Source: Paenibacillus stellifer (GTDB lineage: Bacteria; Bacillota; Bacilli; Paenibacillales; Paenibacillaceae). From it: a stretch of DNA of 64,000 bases. The translations under genes were made by a program, and so were the position numbers. The notes beneath the pieces are model-generated. The model had not been told where the DNA came from. It was given only the letters and a program-made list of their open reading frames with translations, and searched no databases. The stretch covers positions 650,501 to 714,500 of the forward strand of contig NZ_CP009286.1 in the NCBI RefSeq assembly GCF_000758685.1, written 5' to 3'. Positions 1 through 8,576 of the stretch are shown here, piece by piece. How positions within the stretch are numbered: the first letter of the stretch is position 1; every line of letters starts with the position of its first letter.

Positions 1-120
1 GCTTCTGCAGCGGGAATGGCGGGGGACGATGGCCTGAACGGAGAGACCGCTTCTGAAGGCATACATGCACTTATGATACTGATAGAGAGAGAAGGATTAC
101 GATTTCATGAAATTACCTAG
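1..120 (+). CDS. 3' end of an upstream regulator-like gene (partial, possible TetR C-terminus)
   Basis: The frame is open from the first base for 39 codons to a TAG at 118-120, overlapping the first 14 bases of the exporter gene that starts at 107. The residues before the stop (HALMILIEREGLRFHEIT) have the amphipathic, helix-like look of a TetR C-terminus, and TetR genes often precede and repress DHA2 exporters. Only the overlap and open frame are seen; the family is a guess from context and one short helix. It could instead be a chance open frame. Confidence 0.4.
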   Translation, partial: ASAAGMAGDDGLNGETASEGIHALMILIEREGLRFHEIT

Positions 121-1633
121 AATAACGGAACGCGGCCTCATCTTGACCGGTGTGCTGCTCGCTACCTTTCTGGCCGCGATTGAAGGAACGGTTACGGGTC
201 CGGCGGGACCCGCGATCGTCGGAGACTTCGAAGGCATGCAGTGGCTTAGCTGGATTTTTACGGCCTATCTGCTTGCCATGGCGGTAACGACGCCGATCTT
301 CGGCAAGGTTAGCGATCTGTTCGGCCGTAAGCCCGTATTTCTCGGAGGGACGGCCGTCTTCCTGGCGGGATCGCTGCTGTGCGGCATGTCCGGCAGCATG
401 GAGCAGCTGGTTGCGTTCCGCGCACTCCAGGGAATCGGGGCGGGCGCACTCATTCCCATGACGTTCACCATCATCGGCGATACATACAGTATTGAAGAGC
501 GGGCCAAGACGCAGGGCCTGCTGAGCTCCGTCTGGGGCATCTCCTCGCTGGTCGGGCCGCTGCTCGGCGGCTATGTGGTCGAATACTTGAGCTGGCGATG
601 GGTATTCGTCTTCAATCTGCCGTTCGGCCTGCTGGCGATGCTCTTCATCGCCCGCTTCCTGAAGGAGAAGAATGTACGCCGCAAGACGCAGATCGACGGC
701 TGGGGCGTTCTGCTGTTCGCGGTAGGCATGAGCGCACTGCTGTTCGCTCTCTCCACGGGAGGCCAGACCTATCCCTGGAGTTCGCCGCTCATCATCACAG
801 CGCTTGCAGGAGCCGTGGTGCTGCTCGCCTTGTTCCTGGCGGTGGAACGGCGCGTTCCGGAGCCGATGCTGCCCCTGAACCTGTTCCGGGTGCGCAATAT
901 CGCGTACTCGACAGGAGCTAATCTGCTCGTCAGCACGCTGATTATCGGGTTGTCCACCTACGTGCCGCTGTGGGTGCAGGGCGTTGATGGGGGAAGCGCA
1001 GCGATGTCCGGTCTGCTGCTGGCGCCGATGTCGGTCGGCTGGATGTTCGGCTCCGTGGCGGGCGGACGCATGATTCTGCGAGCGGGCTCACGCCGGACGG
1101 CGATGCTGGGGCTTGCGCTGATTGTGGCAGGCGCCGCCGGACTGGCCCTGCTGAGTCAGGGAACGCCGGAGTTCTGGCTGCTCCTGCTGACGCTGCTGTG
1201 CGGTGTCGGCTTTGGCTACTGCTCGACGGTCTTCACCATCATCGCCCAATCCTCGGTTGGCCGCGAGATGAGAGGGGCGTCCACGGCGCTGAACACCTTC
1301 ACCCGGTCGCTCGGTCAGACGGTCGGCGTCGCCGTATTCGGCTCATGGCTGAACCTGCGGATCGCCACTCTGCTGGAGAATTCCGCCTCGGCGGGCGTGA
1401 GCGCCGAGGACGTCAACAGGCTGCTGAACGGCGGAGAGGGAGCTTCTCCTGCGGGCAGCACGAACGGCATTCTGCGGACGGCGCTCGAGGGCGGCCTGCA
1501 TTCGCTGTTCCTGATGATGGCGGTGATCGCCGCGCTGTCGCTGCTCATTGCCTGGGGGCTGCACACCGGCATCCCGTCGCAGGAGCTGGAGCAAGGCCAG
1601 GAGGGAGACAAGCTGTCTGTACATGAAGCCTAG
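107..1633 (+). CDS. MFS drug exporter, DHA2 (14-helix) family
   Basis: A 508-residue membrane protein that probably expels drugs or toxic organics using the proton gradient. The first loop carries the MFS motif A (GKVSDLFGRKP, residues 66-76). Around residue 150 there is an antiporter motif-C-like stretch (SLVGPLLGGYV) followed by the WRWVF segment typical of DHA2 proteins. About 14 hydrophobic segments and a length near 500 fit DHA2 rather than the 12-helix DHA1 group. An AGAAGGA box lies about 10 bases before the ATG. The start overlaps the end of the upstream partial gene, so the two are probably co-transcribed. A strong hairpin terminator lies about 170 bases downstream. The substrate cannot be read from sequence. 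Confidence 0.9.
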   Translation: MKLPRITERGLILTGVLLATFLAAIEGTVTGPAGPAIVGDFEGMQWLSWIFTAYLLAMAVTTPIFGKVSDLFGRKPVFLGGTAVFLAGSLLCGMSGSMEQLVAFRALQGIGAGALIPMTFTIIGDTYSIEERAKTQGLLSSVWGISSLVGPLLGGYVVEYLSWRWVFVFNLPFGLLAMLFIARFLKEKNVRRKTQIDGWGVLLFAVGMSALLFALSTGGQTYPWSSPLIITALAGAVVLLALFLAVERRVPEPMLPLNLFRVRNIAYSTGANLLVSTLIIGLSTYVPLWVQGVDGGSAAMSGLLLAPMSVGWMFGSVAGGRMILRAGSRRTAMLGLALIVAGAAGLALLSQGTPEFWLLLLTLLCGVGFGYCSTVFTIIAQSSVGREMRGASTALNTFTRSLGQTVGVAVFGSWLNLRIATLLENSASAGVSAEDVNRLLNGGEGASPAGSTNGILRTALEGGLHSLFLMMAVIAALSLLIAWGLHTGIPSQELEQGQEGDKLSVHEA

Positions 1634-1799
1634 GGCTGGAGTGACTGACACGCCAAGTTCACCTCCCGGTCATGGTCAAGCTGAGTAGTACAAGGCTGCG
1701 TGGGACAGCTTCGTTCTTATACTAGAACAATGTAACGTAGTCGCATAGATGGGCACTCCACGGACGGGACCGTTGTTCAATCATGTAGACACAAAACGC

Positions 1800-1847
1800 A
1801 GAGCAGCGATCCTCCAATAATCGGAGATTCGCTGCTCTGGTTTTTTT
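1800..1847 (+). terminator. Rho-independent terminator, probably bidirectional
   Basis: Arms AGAGCAGCGA (1800-1809) and TCGCTGCTCT (1829-1838) pair, with inner CTCC/GGAG pairing, followed by GG and seven T. It lies between the convergent exporter and ABM genes. The rest of 1634-1944 shows no gene. Confidence 0.85.
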
Positions 1848-1944
1848 ATGCAATCTTATTTGAGCGGGCTGTCACACTTCGAGGAAAAGTCTGCTATGGG
1901 GCAAACTCTTTGTTGAATATCAAGCTCATTTACTGTTAATAGAG

Positions 1945-2247
1945 TTACATGCCTTTTCCGCCCAGCGGAAGGAGTTTGATTTGTTCGATGCCTGCAATGA
2001 GGGGCCTTGCCTCCTGGATGAGTCTCTTCGACTCTTCCAGTGACAATGAGGCTTGATGAGCCGAAGGGTCACTCCATATTTCGGTCACCCACACGCTGCT
2101 CGCGTCGTTGTCTTGAAGGTTCACCACATACAAATCACAGCCTTGAACTGCCTCCATGCCGCCTGCGGCTTCCAGCAGCAGCTCAGCCAGCCTGTCGCGG
2201 CTCCCCTCATATGCGGTGAATTTAGTATACAAGCCTAATTTGTCCAT
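1945..2247 (-). CDS. ABM-domain protein, putative quinol monooxygenase
   Basis: A 100-residue protein of the antibiotic-biosynthesis-monooxygenase dimeric ferredoxin-like fold (YgiN-like), which act on quinols or polyphenols without cofactors or remain uncharacterised. Visible hallmarks: start KLGLYTKF, the helix with RDRLAELLLEAA, the strand CDLYVVN, and WVTEIWSDPSAHQASL, the usual core of the family. The frame is open further upstream, but the ATG at 2247 has GAGGAGGT eight bases before it and gives the normal family length. The adjacent regulator at 4251-4718 resembles MhqR, the quinone-responsive repressor of Bacillus; the IS110 element now separates the two genes. A shared quinone-defence role is inference. 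Confidence 0.75.
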   Translation of the reverse strand: MDKLGLYTKFTAYEGSRDRLAELLLEAAGGMEAVQGCDLYVVNLQDNDASSVWVTEIWSDPSAHQASLSLEESKRLIQEARPLIAGIEQIKLLPLGGKGM

Positions 2248-2389
2248 ATCTAATACCTCCTCGTATAGTATTTTCAAAAGCCTTATATAAGCTAGTTTCC
2301 AGTCCCAGAGGGGACTAGCGGCCACTCGAAGATTTACCAGTCACTTGCTCCTTGAACATCGAACAGGGACTGGACTTTCCGGCGTGCTT

Positions 2390-2640
2390 CTGGACAATGA
2401 ATCTTAGGGTTCATTCGGGGATATTCTTACGCCTCCCGTAGTCTCATCTACTCCCTAAGTCTGTTTCTCCGGTACGCGTCCGAACTTCTTACCCGCTGGC
2501 TGTTCCCTTCGGCAGCCCATGCCTGGCTTTAGCAGACCCAGGGCAGCTCATGGACCGAAGCGTGTTCTCATACGCGAGGGTGAGGTTGGGCGCGTGCGCC
2601 GGAGGCATCCCGGAGCGTCCATTCCCTGAATCCCTAAATG
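2390..2640 (+). ncRNA. Candidate bridge-RNA region of the IS110 element
   Basis: IS110 elements encode a structured bridge RNA in a non-coding end, usually upstream of the transposase in the IS110 subgroup. This left end has several possible stems: AATGAA/TTCATT (2396-2401/2410-2415, 8-base loop), GGCTG/CAGCC (2498-2502/2513-2517), CCTGG/CCAGG (2522-2526/2538-2542) and GGCGC/GCGCC near 2590. I could not assign guide loops to target and donor, so limits and function are inference. Confidence 0.35.
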
Positions 2641-2656
2641 AAAGGAGGAATTCCCC

Positions 2657-3901
2657 TTGAAGCTTTTTGTCGGAATTGACGTGAGCTCCCAAGAGCTCGA
2701 AGCGTGTTTCATGAACGCGGACGGCGACAACTTCGAATCGTTCACCGTCCCGAATAACCTTCACGGCGCTTCTCACCTTCGCGATCGTATCGTGGTCGCA
2801 GCGGACAAGCTTGCCGTATCTGAGATTCACATCGGCCTTGAGGCCACTTCCGTCTACAGCTGGCACCCGGCCATGTATTTCCACCAGGACCCGGCACTTC
2901 GTGAGCGCAAGACCAAGGTGTTTACGCTGAACCCCAAGCTCATCTGCAAGTTCCGCGAAGCTTACGCCGACATGGACAAGACCGACCGTCTGGATGCCTG
3001 GGTCATTGCGGATCGCCTTCGCTTCGGCCGCCTGACGACCACCCTCGTCATGCAGGAGCAGTATATCGCGCTCCAGCGCCTTACGCGCATGCGTTTCCAC
3101 TTGGTGCACAACCTCGCCCGGGAGAAGCAATACTTCTTGCAGAACCTGTTCTACAAGTGCAATGCCTTCACCACCGAAGTGGACAGTTCAGTATTCGGCC
3201 ACGCCCTCATGGAAATGCTCTCGGAGAAGTTCAGCCTCGATGACATTGCCGAGATGAATGTTACCGACCTGGCTGACTATCTGCGGGACAAGGGGCGGAA
3301 TCGCTTCCCCGACCCTGAACGTGTGGCTCGCTGCATCCAGCAAGCCGCCCGCGCCTCCTACCGGTTGTCGAAGGTCGTGGAAGATTCCATTGACCTTGTG
3401 CTCGGCACGTCCATCGAGTCCATCCGCAGCATCCAGAAGCAACTCAAGGATCTGGACAAGGCCATTGAACGCATTCTGGACGGCATCCCGGGCGCGCAGT
3501 GCCTCCTGTCGGTGCCCGGCATCGGCAAGGTCTACGCCGCCGGCCTGCTCGGTGAACTCGGCGACATCGAACGGTTCAAGGATCAGGCCGCCGTGGCCAA
3601 GTATGCCGGCCTTACATGGCGAAAGCATCAGTCCGGCGCCTTCGAAGCCGAACACACCGCGCGCATCAAATCCGGCAATCGATTCCTGCGCTACTACCTG
3701 GTTGAAGCTGCCAACTCCGTTCGATTGCGCGATGAGGAATTCGGTGAGTACTACCGGAAGAAATATAACGAAGTGCCCAGAAATCAACACAAACGCGCCC
3801 TCGTCTTAACGGCAAGAAAACTCGTGCGTCTGGTCGATGTGCTGCTACGCAACGGCCAACTCTATACGCCTCGAAGGAAGGTGAATAGCGCGAAGAATTA
3901 A
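2657..3901 (+). CDS. IS110-family DEDD transposase/recombinase
   Basis: A 414-residue recombinase. The N-terminal RuvC-like domain starts VGIDVSSQ (Asp8) and continues with GLEATSVY and DKTDRLDAW, giving the acidic DEDD set. A central helical region follows. The C-terminal Transposase_20 domain contains SVPGIGKVYAAGLLGELG and YAGLTWRKHQSG, including the serine of the QSG motif used in IS110 strand exchange. The ATG has AAAGGAGGAA upstream. The length is normal and the frame intact, so the copy may be active. In the IS621 relative such proteins act with a bridge RNA that pairs with donor and target DNA; whether this copy does so is untested. Confidence 0.93.
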   Translation: MKLFVGIDVSSQELEACFMNADGDNFESFTVPNNLHGASHLRDRIVVAADKLAVSEIHIGLEATSVYSWHPAMYFHQDPALRERKTKVFTLNPKLICKFREAYADMDKTDRLDAWVIADRLRFGRLTTTLVMQEQYIALQRLTRMRFHLVHNLAREKQYFLQNLFYKCNAFTTEVDSSVFGHALMEMLSEKFSLDDIAEMNVTDLADYLRDKGRNRFPDPERVARCIQQAARASYRLSKVVEDSIDLVLGTSIESIRSIQKQLKDLDKAIERILDGIPGAQCLLSVPGIGKVYAAGLLGELGDIERFKDQAAVAKYAGLTWRKHQSGAFEAEHTARIKSGNRFLRYYLVEAANSVRLRDEEFGEYYRKKYNEVPRNQHKRALVLTARKLVRLVDVLLRNGQLYTPRRKVNSAKN

Positions 3902-4163
3902 CGCCTTCTTTGCCAAGTCCTTCACCAAATTCCCAGTAAAATTCTGGTATATGATTGAATTTTCGGCTGGGTTTGTTTCGATGCGCCTTTTTTCGTGACT
4001 TCTTCCTTGATGAGCCTGGGAAATTTCCAATTCGCACAACTCAGGGACTTGACATCATACCGCTGGACTTACCCACATTCGACGATCTCTGATCGGGAAC
4101 TTGATCTTGATGACCATTATAGAACGAAAGCTCAGATTCAACGAATGGCTGGATAGCAAAAAG

Positions 4164-4201
4164 AAACGCACGGCGATCCTTGGAGGGATAACCGTGCGTT
4201 T
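4164..4201 (-). terminator. Terminator of the MhqR-like gene
   Basis: A perfect 10-bp stem (AAACGCACGG 4164-4173, CCGTGCGTTT 4192-4201) is followed on the minus strand by CTTTTTG. It lies about 50 bases past the stop of the minus-strand MarR gene. The remaining bases back to the IS edge at 4049 show no gene. Confidence 0.8.
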
Positions 4202-4250
4202 GTGGTTGTATGGGCAAAGAAGGGCGAGAAGACGTTCGCCAAGCATAAGC

Positions 4251-4718
4251 TTATTTCCGGGGAAGCGGGGACAGCTTCTCGGCCTGAAGGCCCATCTTCT
4301 TCAGCAGCGTGATCATCTGCTCCTTCTCCTCGTCATTCAAGCCGCTGAAAGCAAGATGAATGCGCTCCGAATACTTCGGATACATATCGTTCATCAGCTG
4401 TTCGCCTTCCGCCGTAAGCTCCGCAAAGATCACGCGGCGGTCGCTGGCGCAGGGCTTGCGCTGCAGGTAGCCGCGCTCCTCCAGCTTGTCGATCACGTAC
4501 GTCACGTTGCCGCTCTGGAGCAGCAGCTTGGCGCCGATCTGCTGAATCGGCTGCGGCCCTTTATAATAGAGCACTTCCATTACAGCAAAGGCCGTAGGAT
4601 TGAACCCCTCAATCTTGCTTCCAATGACGGCATGTTCATTGATGCTCTTGAAAGATTTGGCGAACACCCGATACAAATGCAGCGTCAGCTGAGTATCGCG
4701 TTCATAGGATTGTATCAT
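4251..4718 (-). CDS. mhqR: MarR-family regulator, MhqR-like
   Basis: A 155-residue winged-helix repressor. It resembles Bacillus MhqR across its length as I remember that sequence: FAKSFKSINEH, GFNPTAFAVMEVLYYKGPQPIQQIG, SGNVTYVIDKLE, RKPCASDRRV and the tail DEEKEQMITLLKKMG. MhqR represses quinone- and catechol-detoxifying oxidoreductases and dioxygenases. AAAGGGTGAG precedes the ATG. Residues 40-105 form the DNA-binding region. The nearby ABM-type monooxygenase fits a quinone response. The regulatory assignment rests on similarity, not on a recognised operator; the symbol is tentative. Confidence 0.78.
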   Translation of the reverse strand: MIQSYERDTQLTLHLYRVFAKSFKSINEHAVIGSKIEGFNPTAFAVMEVLYYKGPQPIQQIGAKLLLQSGNVTYVIDKLEERGYLQRKPCASDRRVIFAELTAEGEQLMNDMYPKYSERIHLAFSGLNDEEKEQMITLLKKMGLQAEKLSPLPRK

Positions 4719-4810
4719 GCATCTCTCACCCTTTTAATTTATTCTAACGCGGGCCGCCCGCAGGGTTAACAACACTTCAACCTGAGAGCACGGTCACCTT
4801 TACAGTACCT

Positions 4811-4829
4811 GTATGTATTTATACAATAC
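4811..4829. promoter_or_regulatory. Imperfect palindrome upstream of the MarR gene
   Basis: GTATGTATTTATACAATAC is a near-palindrome about 95 bases before the MarR start and 200 before the MFS start, in the divergent space. It is a plausible operator for one of them but does not match the known Bacillus MhqR box. The rest of 4719-5032 is AT-rich with no gene. Confidence 0.3.
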
Positions 4830-5032
4830 GTTAAAAAACTTCCGAAAAACATGTGATTTGTCACAATGAGCAACTTTTAATTATTAAAAATCAAAATGCT
4901 TTACGTCCCCGGACCGAGGCGGAAATCAGACCCGGGGAACGCGAGCTTCCATTCCGGGGGCCGATGGTTCATTCACTCTTCCGTCTTAAGATAAAGATAC
5001 GAAAACCAAACGGAAGAATGGAGTGAACGTGA

Positions 5033-6352
5033 ATGTTTACTGTAAACACAATGAAGAGCGCTGATCCCAAGCTGACGGCTAACGGGCCTCTGATGCGGCT
5101 TCTGGCCGCGCAGCTTGTATCCAACATCGGAGATTGGCTGTATGTGCTGGCCCTGCTGACTATGGTGGGACTGAAATGGAATGCTACCCCTTGGGAAATC
5201 GCCGCCGTCTCCCTCTGCATGGCTATTCCCATGCTGCTCGGCGGCCCGCTTGCCGGGCTGGCTGCCGACCGGATGAACCGCAAGGCGCTGATGATCGGCT
5301 CCGACCTCATCCGTGTGGTCATTGTGGGTGCACTGATTTTTGCGAATTCACTGTTTCAGGTCTATCTGCTTCTGCTGATGAAGGGAGCTATGGATGTCGT
5401 CTTCTCTCCGGCCAAAAGCGGCAAGCTGAAGGAGCTCGTCTCGTCCTCGCAGATGGACAGTGCGGTTAGCATCAGCTCTGCGATCGAACAGATCACCAAG
5501 ATTATCGGTCCGGCAGCTGGCGGACTCCTGGTGGCGGCATTTGGTGTATCCGCCTGCTATCTGATCGATGCCGGAACATTCCTCGTCTCGGCCGCGATAC
5601 TGGCTTTTCTGCCGCGTGAGCAGAGAGAGCGGGCTGCTGCCGGAGAGCACGCAGATCGTAAGAGTGCCGCCTCCTTCCGCAGCGAGCTGTCCGCGGGCCT
5701 CCGCCTGATCGCCAGCATGCCCATTGTACTGAGCGGCGTGATCATGCTTGTCAGTGCTCTGTTCGTTCTCAACATCGCCGACTCCCAGGTTGTGACGCTG
5801 TTCAGAATTATCCCCGGTATCAGCGGAGATCTGCTCGGCTGGTGCGTGGGAGCGAGCGGTCTTGGCACACTGATCGCGGCGCTTGCAGCGGGCAAACTTG
5901 GCGCCTCGCGCCGTCCGCTGGTGTTTATGGGCGGCGGTGCTGCGCTGATGGGCCTCGTATTTGCTGTCGCAGCGGTTGCCACGGCTTACGGCACGCCCGG
6001 CACGCTGATCTATATCACCCTGTTCTCGGCCTTTCTCCTGGCCGGCGCCGGAGCTGGCTTCGTCTTCGTTCCTTTCTCAGCGATGCTGCAAAAACGGACG
6101 CCCGAGGCGTATACCGGCCGCGTCTTCGGCACCGCGAACAGCCTGACCAGCGCGGCGGTCATTCTGGGGCCGGTCGCCGGCGGCGCGCTGGTTACGGCAT
6201 CCGGTCCAGTGGTTGCGTTCATCGTATCCGGCCTGTCCGCGATACTGCTCGGGCTGCTCGTTCTAGGGCTGCGCGGGTATATCGAGCGCCGTGACAGCGC
6301 CGTAGCGGCAGCAGCACAGGATAGCTCTTCCGCCGCTCATTCCCTGCTGTAA
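5033..6352 (+). CDS. MFS transporter, EntS/macrolide-efflux-like
   Basis: A 439-residue, 12-helix exporter of the MFS_3 type (enterobactin and macrolide exporters). The N-terminus has LAAQLVSNIGDWLYVLALLTMV, common in this group, followed by motif A (GLAADRMNRKALMIG). SAISIEQ-like and GPAAGGLL segments follow helix 4, and a second ADR-type region lies in the C-terminal half. GGAGTGA precedes the ATG. It is divergent from the MhqR-like gene, with about 315 bases between, and may share its regulation. The substrate is unknown. Confidence 0.82.
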   Translation: MFTVNTMKSADPKLTANGPLMRLLAAQLVSNIGDWLYVLALLTMVGLKWNATPWEIAAVSLCMAIPMLLGGPLAGLAADRMNRKALMIGSDLIRVVIVGALIFANSLFQVYLLLLMKGAMDVVFSPAKSGKLKELVSSSQMDSAVSISSAIEQITKIIGPAAGGLLVAAFGVSACYLIDAGTFLVSAAILAFLPREQRERAAAGEHADRKSAASFRSELSAGLRLIASMPIVLSGVIMLVSALFVLNIADSQVVTLFRIIPGISGDLLGWCVGASGLGTLIAALAAGKLGASRRPLVFMGGGAALMGLVFAVAAVATAYGTPGTLIYITLFSAFLLAGAGAGFVFVPFSAMLQKRTPEAYTGRVFGTANSLTSAAVILGPVAGGALVTASGPVVAFIVSGLSAILLGLLVLGLRGYIERRDSAVAAAAQDSSSAAHSLL

Positions 6353-6402
6353 AAACTTCCGGGCGCATGATAAGATAGGGTGGAAAATGCAAGAAAAAGC
6401 AT

Positions 6403-6458
6403 GAATCGCGCGAAGCAGCGGGGAGCCTGTACGAGGGACCCCGCTTCTGTGCGATTTC
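6403..6458. repeat. Large imperfect hairpin in the ecsA leader
   Basis: Left arm 6403-6423 pairs with right arm 6439-6458 (AATCGC/GCGATT outside, GCGGGG/CCCCGC inside, small bulges). It ends just before the ecsA ribosome site (GGAGATGGAG). No T run follows on the plus strand, so it is more likely a leader structure than a terminator. Confidence 0.5.
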
Positions 6459-6474
6459 GGGAGATGGAGACAGG

Positions 6475-7188
6475 ATGAGAGATATGGAAGATATCGTGCT
6501 GGACGTAGCCATTCAGGAAGCCGGGTATGAAGAGGGCGACGTGCGGATCTCGGGTATCTCGTTCACCGTACGGCGCGGCCAGCTGCTGGGCCTGATCGGC
6601 CCGAACGGAGCGGGCAAGAGCACAACGATCAAGACGCTGCTCGGTCTGCTGAAATACGCCAAGGCATCGGTGTCCATCGGGGGAGAGGGCGGAACCTATG
6701 CCTATGTGCCCGAGCAGCCGATTTTCTATGAGGATCTGACGCTGTGGGAGCATCTGGATCTGTCCGCCGCTGCCCACGGGCTGGAATACGGAGCTTTTAA
6801 AGAGCAAGCAGAGCGGCTGCTGCATCTCTTCGGCATGGAGCATGTGCGCGACGATCTGCCGGCTGGCTTCTCCAAAGGCATGAAGCAGAAAATGATGCTG
6901 CTGCTCGGCTTCCTGGCGAAGCCCGACGTCTACATCGTGGACGAGCCGTTCATCGGCCTCGATCCCCGGGCGACAAAGGACTTCCTGCGTCTCCTGGATG
7001 CGGAGCGCCGCCGGGGTGCAGGCGTTCTGATGTCGACGCATGTGCTGGATACGGCCGAGAAGATCTGCGACTCGTTCGTGCTGGTATCGGCGGGCCGGGT
7101 CGCCGCCTCCGGCACGCTCGGCGATATCCGCGCCGCATCCGGGATGCCCGCGGCGTCGCTGTTCGACTGCTTCGACGCGCTGGCCTAG
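6475..7188 (+). CDS. ecsA: ABC transporter ATPase EcsA
   Basis: A 237-residue ATP-binding subunit. Walker A is GPNGAGKST (42-50), the signature appears as FSKGMKQ (131-137) as in EcsA, and Walker B is VYIVDE (151-156) followed by PFIGLDP and a TH switch histidine (STHVLD). It pairs with the membrane protein encoded 17 bases downstream. In Bacillus and Staphylococcus, EcsAB affects protein secretion, competence and peptide export; the exact substrate is unclear. The start at 6475 has GGAGATGGAGACAGG before it; an in-frame ATG nine bases later is an alternative. EcsC, third gene of the Bacillus operon, is not present here. Confidence 0.88.
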   Translation: MRDMEDIVLDVAIQEAGYEEGDVRISGISFTVRRGQLLGLIGPNGAGKSTTIKTLLGLLKYAKASVSIGGEGGTYAYVPEQPIFYEDLTLWEHLDLSAAAHGLEYGAFKEQAERLLHLFGMEHVRDDLPAGFSKGMKQKMMLLLGFLAKPDVYIVDEPFIGLDPRATKDFLRLLDAERRRGAGVLMSTHVLDTAEKICDSFVLVSAGRVAASGTLGDIRAASGMPAASLFDCFDALA

Positions 7189-7205
7189 ACGGGAGGAGCG
7201 CGAAG

Positions 7206-8462
7206 ATGAATCAACAATACAAATCGGATGGCTACCGCATGCCGTCACCGGCAAGCCTGCTCCGGCTGCGGCTGACCCATCACTGGAAGGAGCAGCTGGC
7301 CATCATCCGCACGGCTGCGGACTGGACGGTGCTGCTCTATATCCTGATTCCTGGAGCGCTGCTCGGCGGCCGCTATTACTACGGCTTCTGGCATGATCCG
7401 CTGCCGGCTTGGGTGGGGGTCATGCCCTACGCTATGTTCCCGGCCATCCTCGCCCTGCTGATGCAGGGCGGCATCGTGCTGCTGCTTCATGAGGGGGATC
7501 TGCTGTTCCTGCGCCAGCATCCGAAATGGCTGCGTACGGTCATGCGGGGAGGCATCCTGTACAGCCTGACGGTGACAAGTCTGATGCTTGCGGCGGGCTT
7601 TCTCGTGCTGCTGCCCTTTATGGTTCGCGGGTACGGCATCAGCGGCCCGCAGGCATTAGCTCTGCTCGTGCTCAGTTTGTGCTGCGGCGCCTGCGTCAAG
7701 CTGCTCAGGCATCATGCGCGGGTGCGGAAGACGGGCTGGCGCAGATGGCTGTGGCTGACGGCTGCCGCTCTGCCAAGCGTCCTGTTTATTCGCCTCGCCT
7801 GGCTTTTCAGCGCGTCGACCGGACTGCTGCTGCTCGCCGCTGCCGTCTATGCCGCCGGTGCCGTGTTGGCTTACCGTTCGCGGATGTCGCTATCCGGGAC
7901 CTTCCTCGGGGATGTGCGGGAGGATTTCAAGCAGCGGATGAAGATTGCGGGGCTTCTACTGCGGGGCGTTATCGACAAGCCAAGGCCAACCCGCCACAAG
8001 CCATGGATATTCCGGCGGTCGCGCCCGCTGCTGCGCACCTATTCGCCAGAAAGCCGGCTGGCGGATGCGTCCATCAAGGCTTTTGTCCGCAATCCCGGGC
8101 ACCTCAAGCTGTATTTGCAGTTCACCGGGGTCAGCATTATCGCGATTCTGATGGTGCCCAGCTTCCTGAAATGGATCATCTGCATTGTGCTGACCGTTCT
8201 GATGGCGTATTGGCTGCTGTCTTTCTGGAAGCTGTTCGCTGCGGATGATTTTATCGCCATGCTGCCGCTCGATAAAGAGCAGAAGGCAGACGCGGGAACT
8301 TTGGCGGTGCCCTTACTGATTTCACCTTTCTCTATCCTGTCGGCGGCGTGCGTCTGCTTACCGCTCTACGGCTGGTGGGGGCTAATCAGCTTCATTCCGG
8401 CAGGCATCGTGCTCGGCCTCATCGCTTCCCGGATGTTCGCGGCGATCCGCCTGCCCCGGTAA
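7206..8462 (+). CDS. ecsB: ABC transporter permease EcsB
   Basis: A 418-residue integral membrane protein with clusters of hydrophobic segments at both ends and a basic middle stretch (residues 240-300, many Arg/Lys). It matches EcsB in length (about 400) and in its partner ATPase immediately upstream. RLRLTHHWKEQ near the N-terminus and the Arg/Pro-rich loop before KAFVRNPGHLKLYLQ are typical of the family as I recall it. GGGAGGAGCG precedes the ATG. A bidirectional hairpin terminator starts about 57 bases past the stop. Confidence 0.82.
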   Translation: MNQQYKSDGYRMPSPASLLRLRLTHHWKEQLAIIRTAADWTVLLYILIPGALLGGRYYYGFWHDPLPAWVGVMPYAMFPAILALLMQGGIVLLLHEGDLLFLRQHPKWLRTVMRGGILYSLTVTSLMLAAGFLVLLPFMVRGYGISGPQALALLVLSLCCGACVKLLRHHARVRKTGWRRWLWLTAAALPSVLFIRLAWLFSASTGLLLLAAAVYAAGAVLAYRSRMSLSGTFLGDVREDFKQRMKIAGLLLRGVIDKPRPTRHKPWIFRRSRPLLRTYSPESRLADASIKAFVRNPGHLKLYLQFTGVSIIAILMVPSFLKWIICIVLTVLMAYWLLSFWKLFAADDFIAMLPLDKEQKADAGTLAVPLLISPFSILSAACVCLPLYGWWGLISFIPAGIVLGLIASRMFAAIRLPR

Positions 8463-8519
8463 GGCGGCAGAGGCGGAAGGACAGTCGCCGCTGCAAGAGA
8501 CACAATCGGATACTAGACG

Positions 8520-8556
8520 AAAAGCGCGGCCGAGGGAGTTCTCTGGCCGCGCTTTT
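8520..8556. terminator. Bidirectional terminator after ecsAB
   Basis: AAAAGCGCGGCC (8520-8531) pairs perfectly with GGCCGCGCTTTT (8545-8556), a 12-bp stem with a 13-base loop and a short T run. It serves ecsB and possibly the convergent oxidoreductase gene. Confidence 0.8.
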
Positions 8557-8576
8557 GATGTTGCCCGGATGTAACC

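Larger units (their letters stand above)
2370..4049 (+). mobile_element. IS110-family insertion sequence (proposed limits)
   Basis: A single DEDD transposase gene has about 285 bases of non-coding left end and about 150 of right end. The octamer CAGGGACT occurs at both edges (2364-2371 and 4042-4049), so a CT core dinucleotide would sit at 2370-2371 and 4048-4049. That matches the IS110 arrangement, in which left-target and left-donor sequences resemble each other around a 2-bp core and there are no terminal inverted repeats. The limits are inferred from this repeat and have not been checked against an empty site. The element separates the ABM gene from the MhqR-like gene. Confidence 0.65.

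Noticed and set aside
4101..4769. 222-codon plus-strand frame opposite the MhqR-like gene
   Set aside because: Antisense to a well-conserved MarR protein and crossing its terminator.
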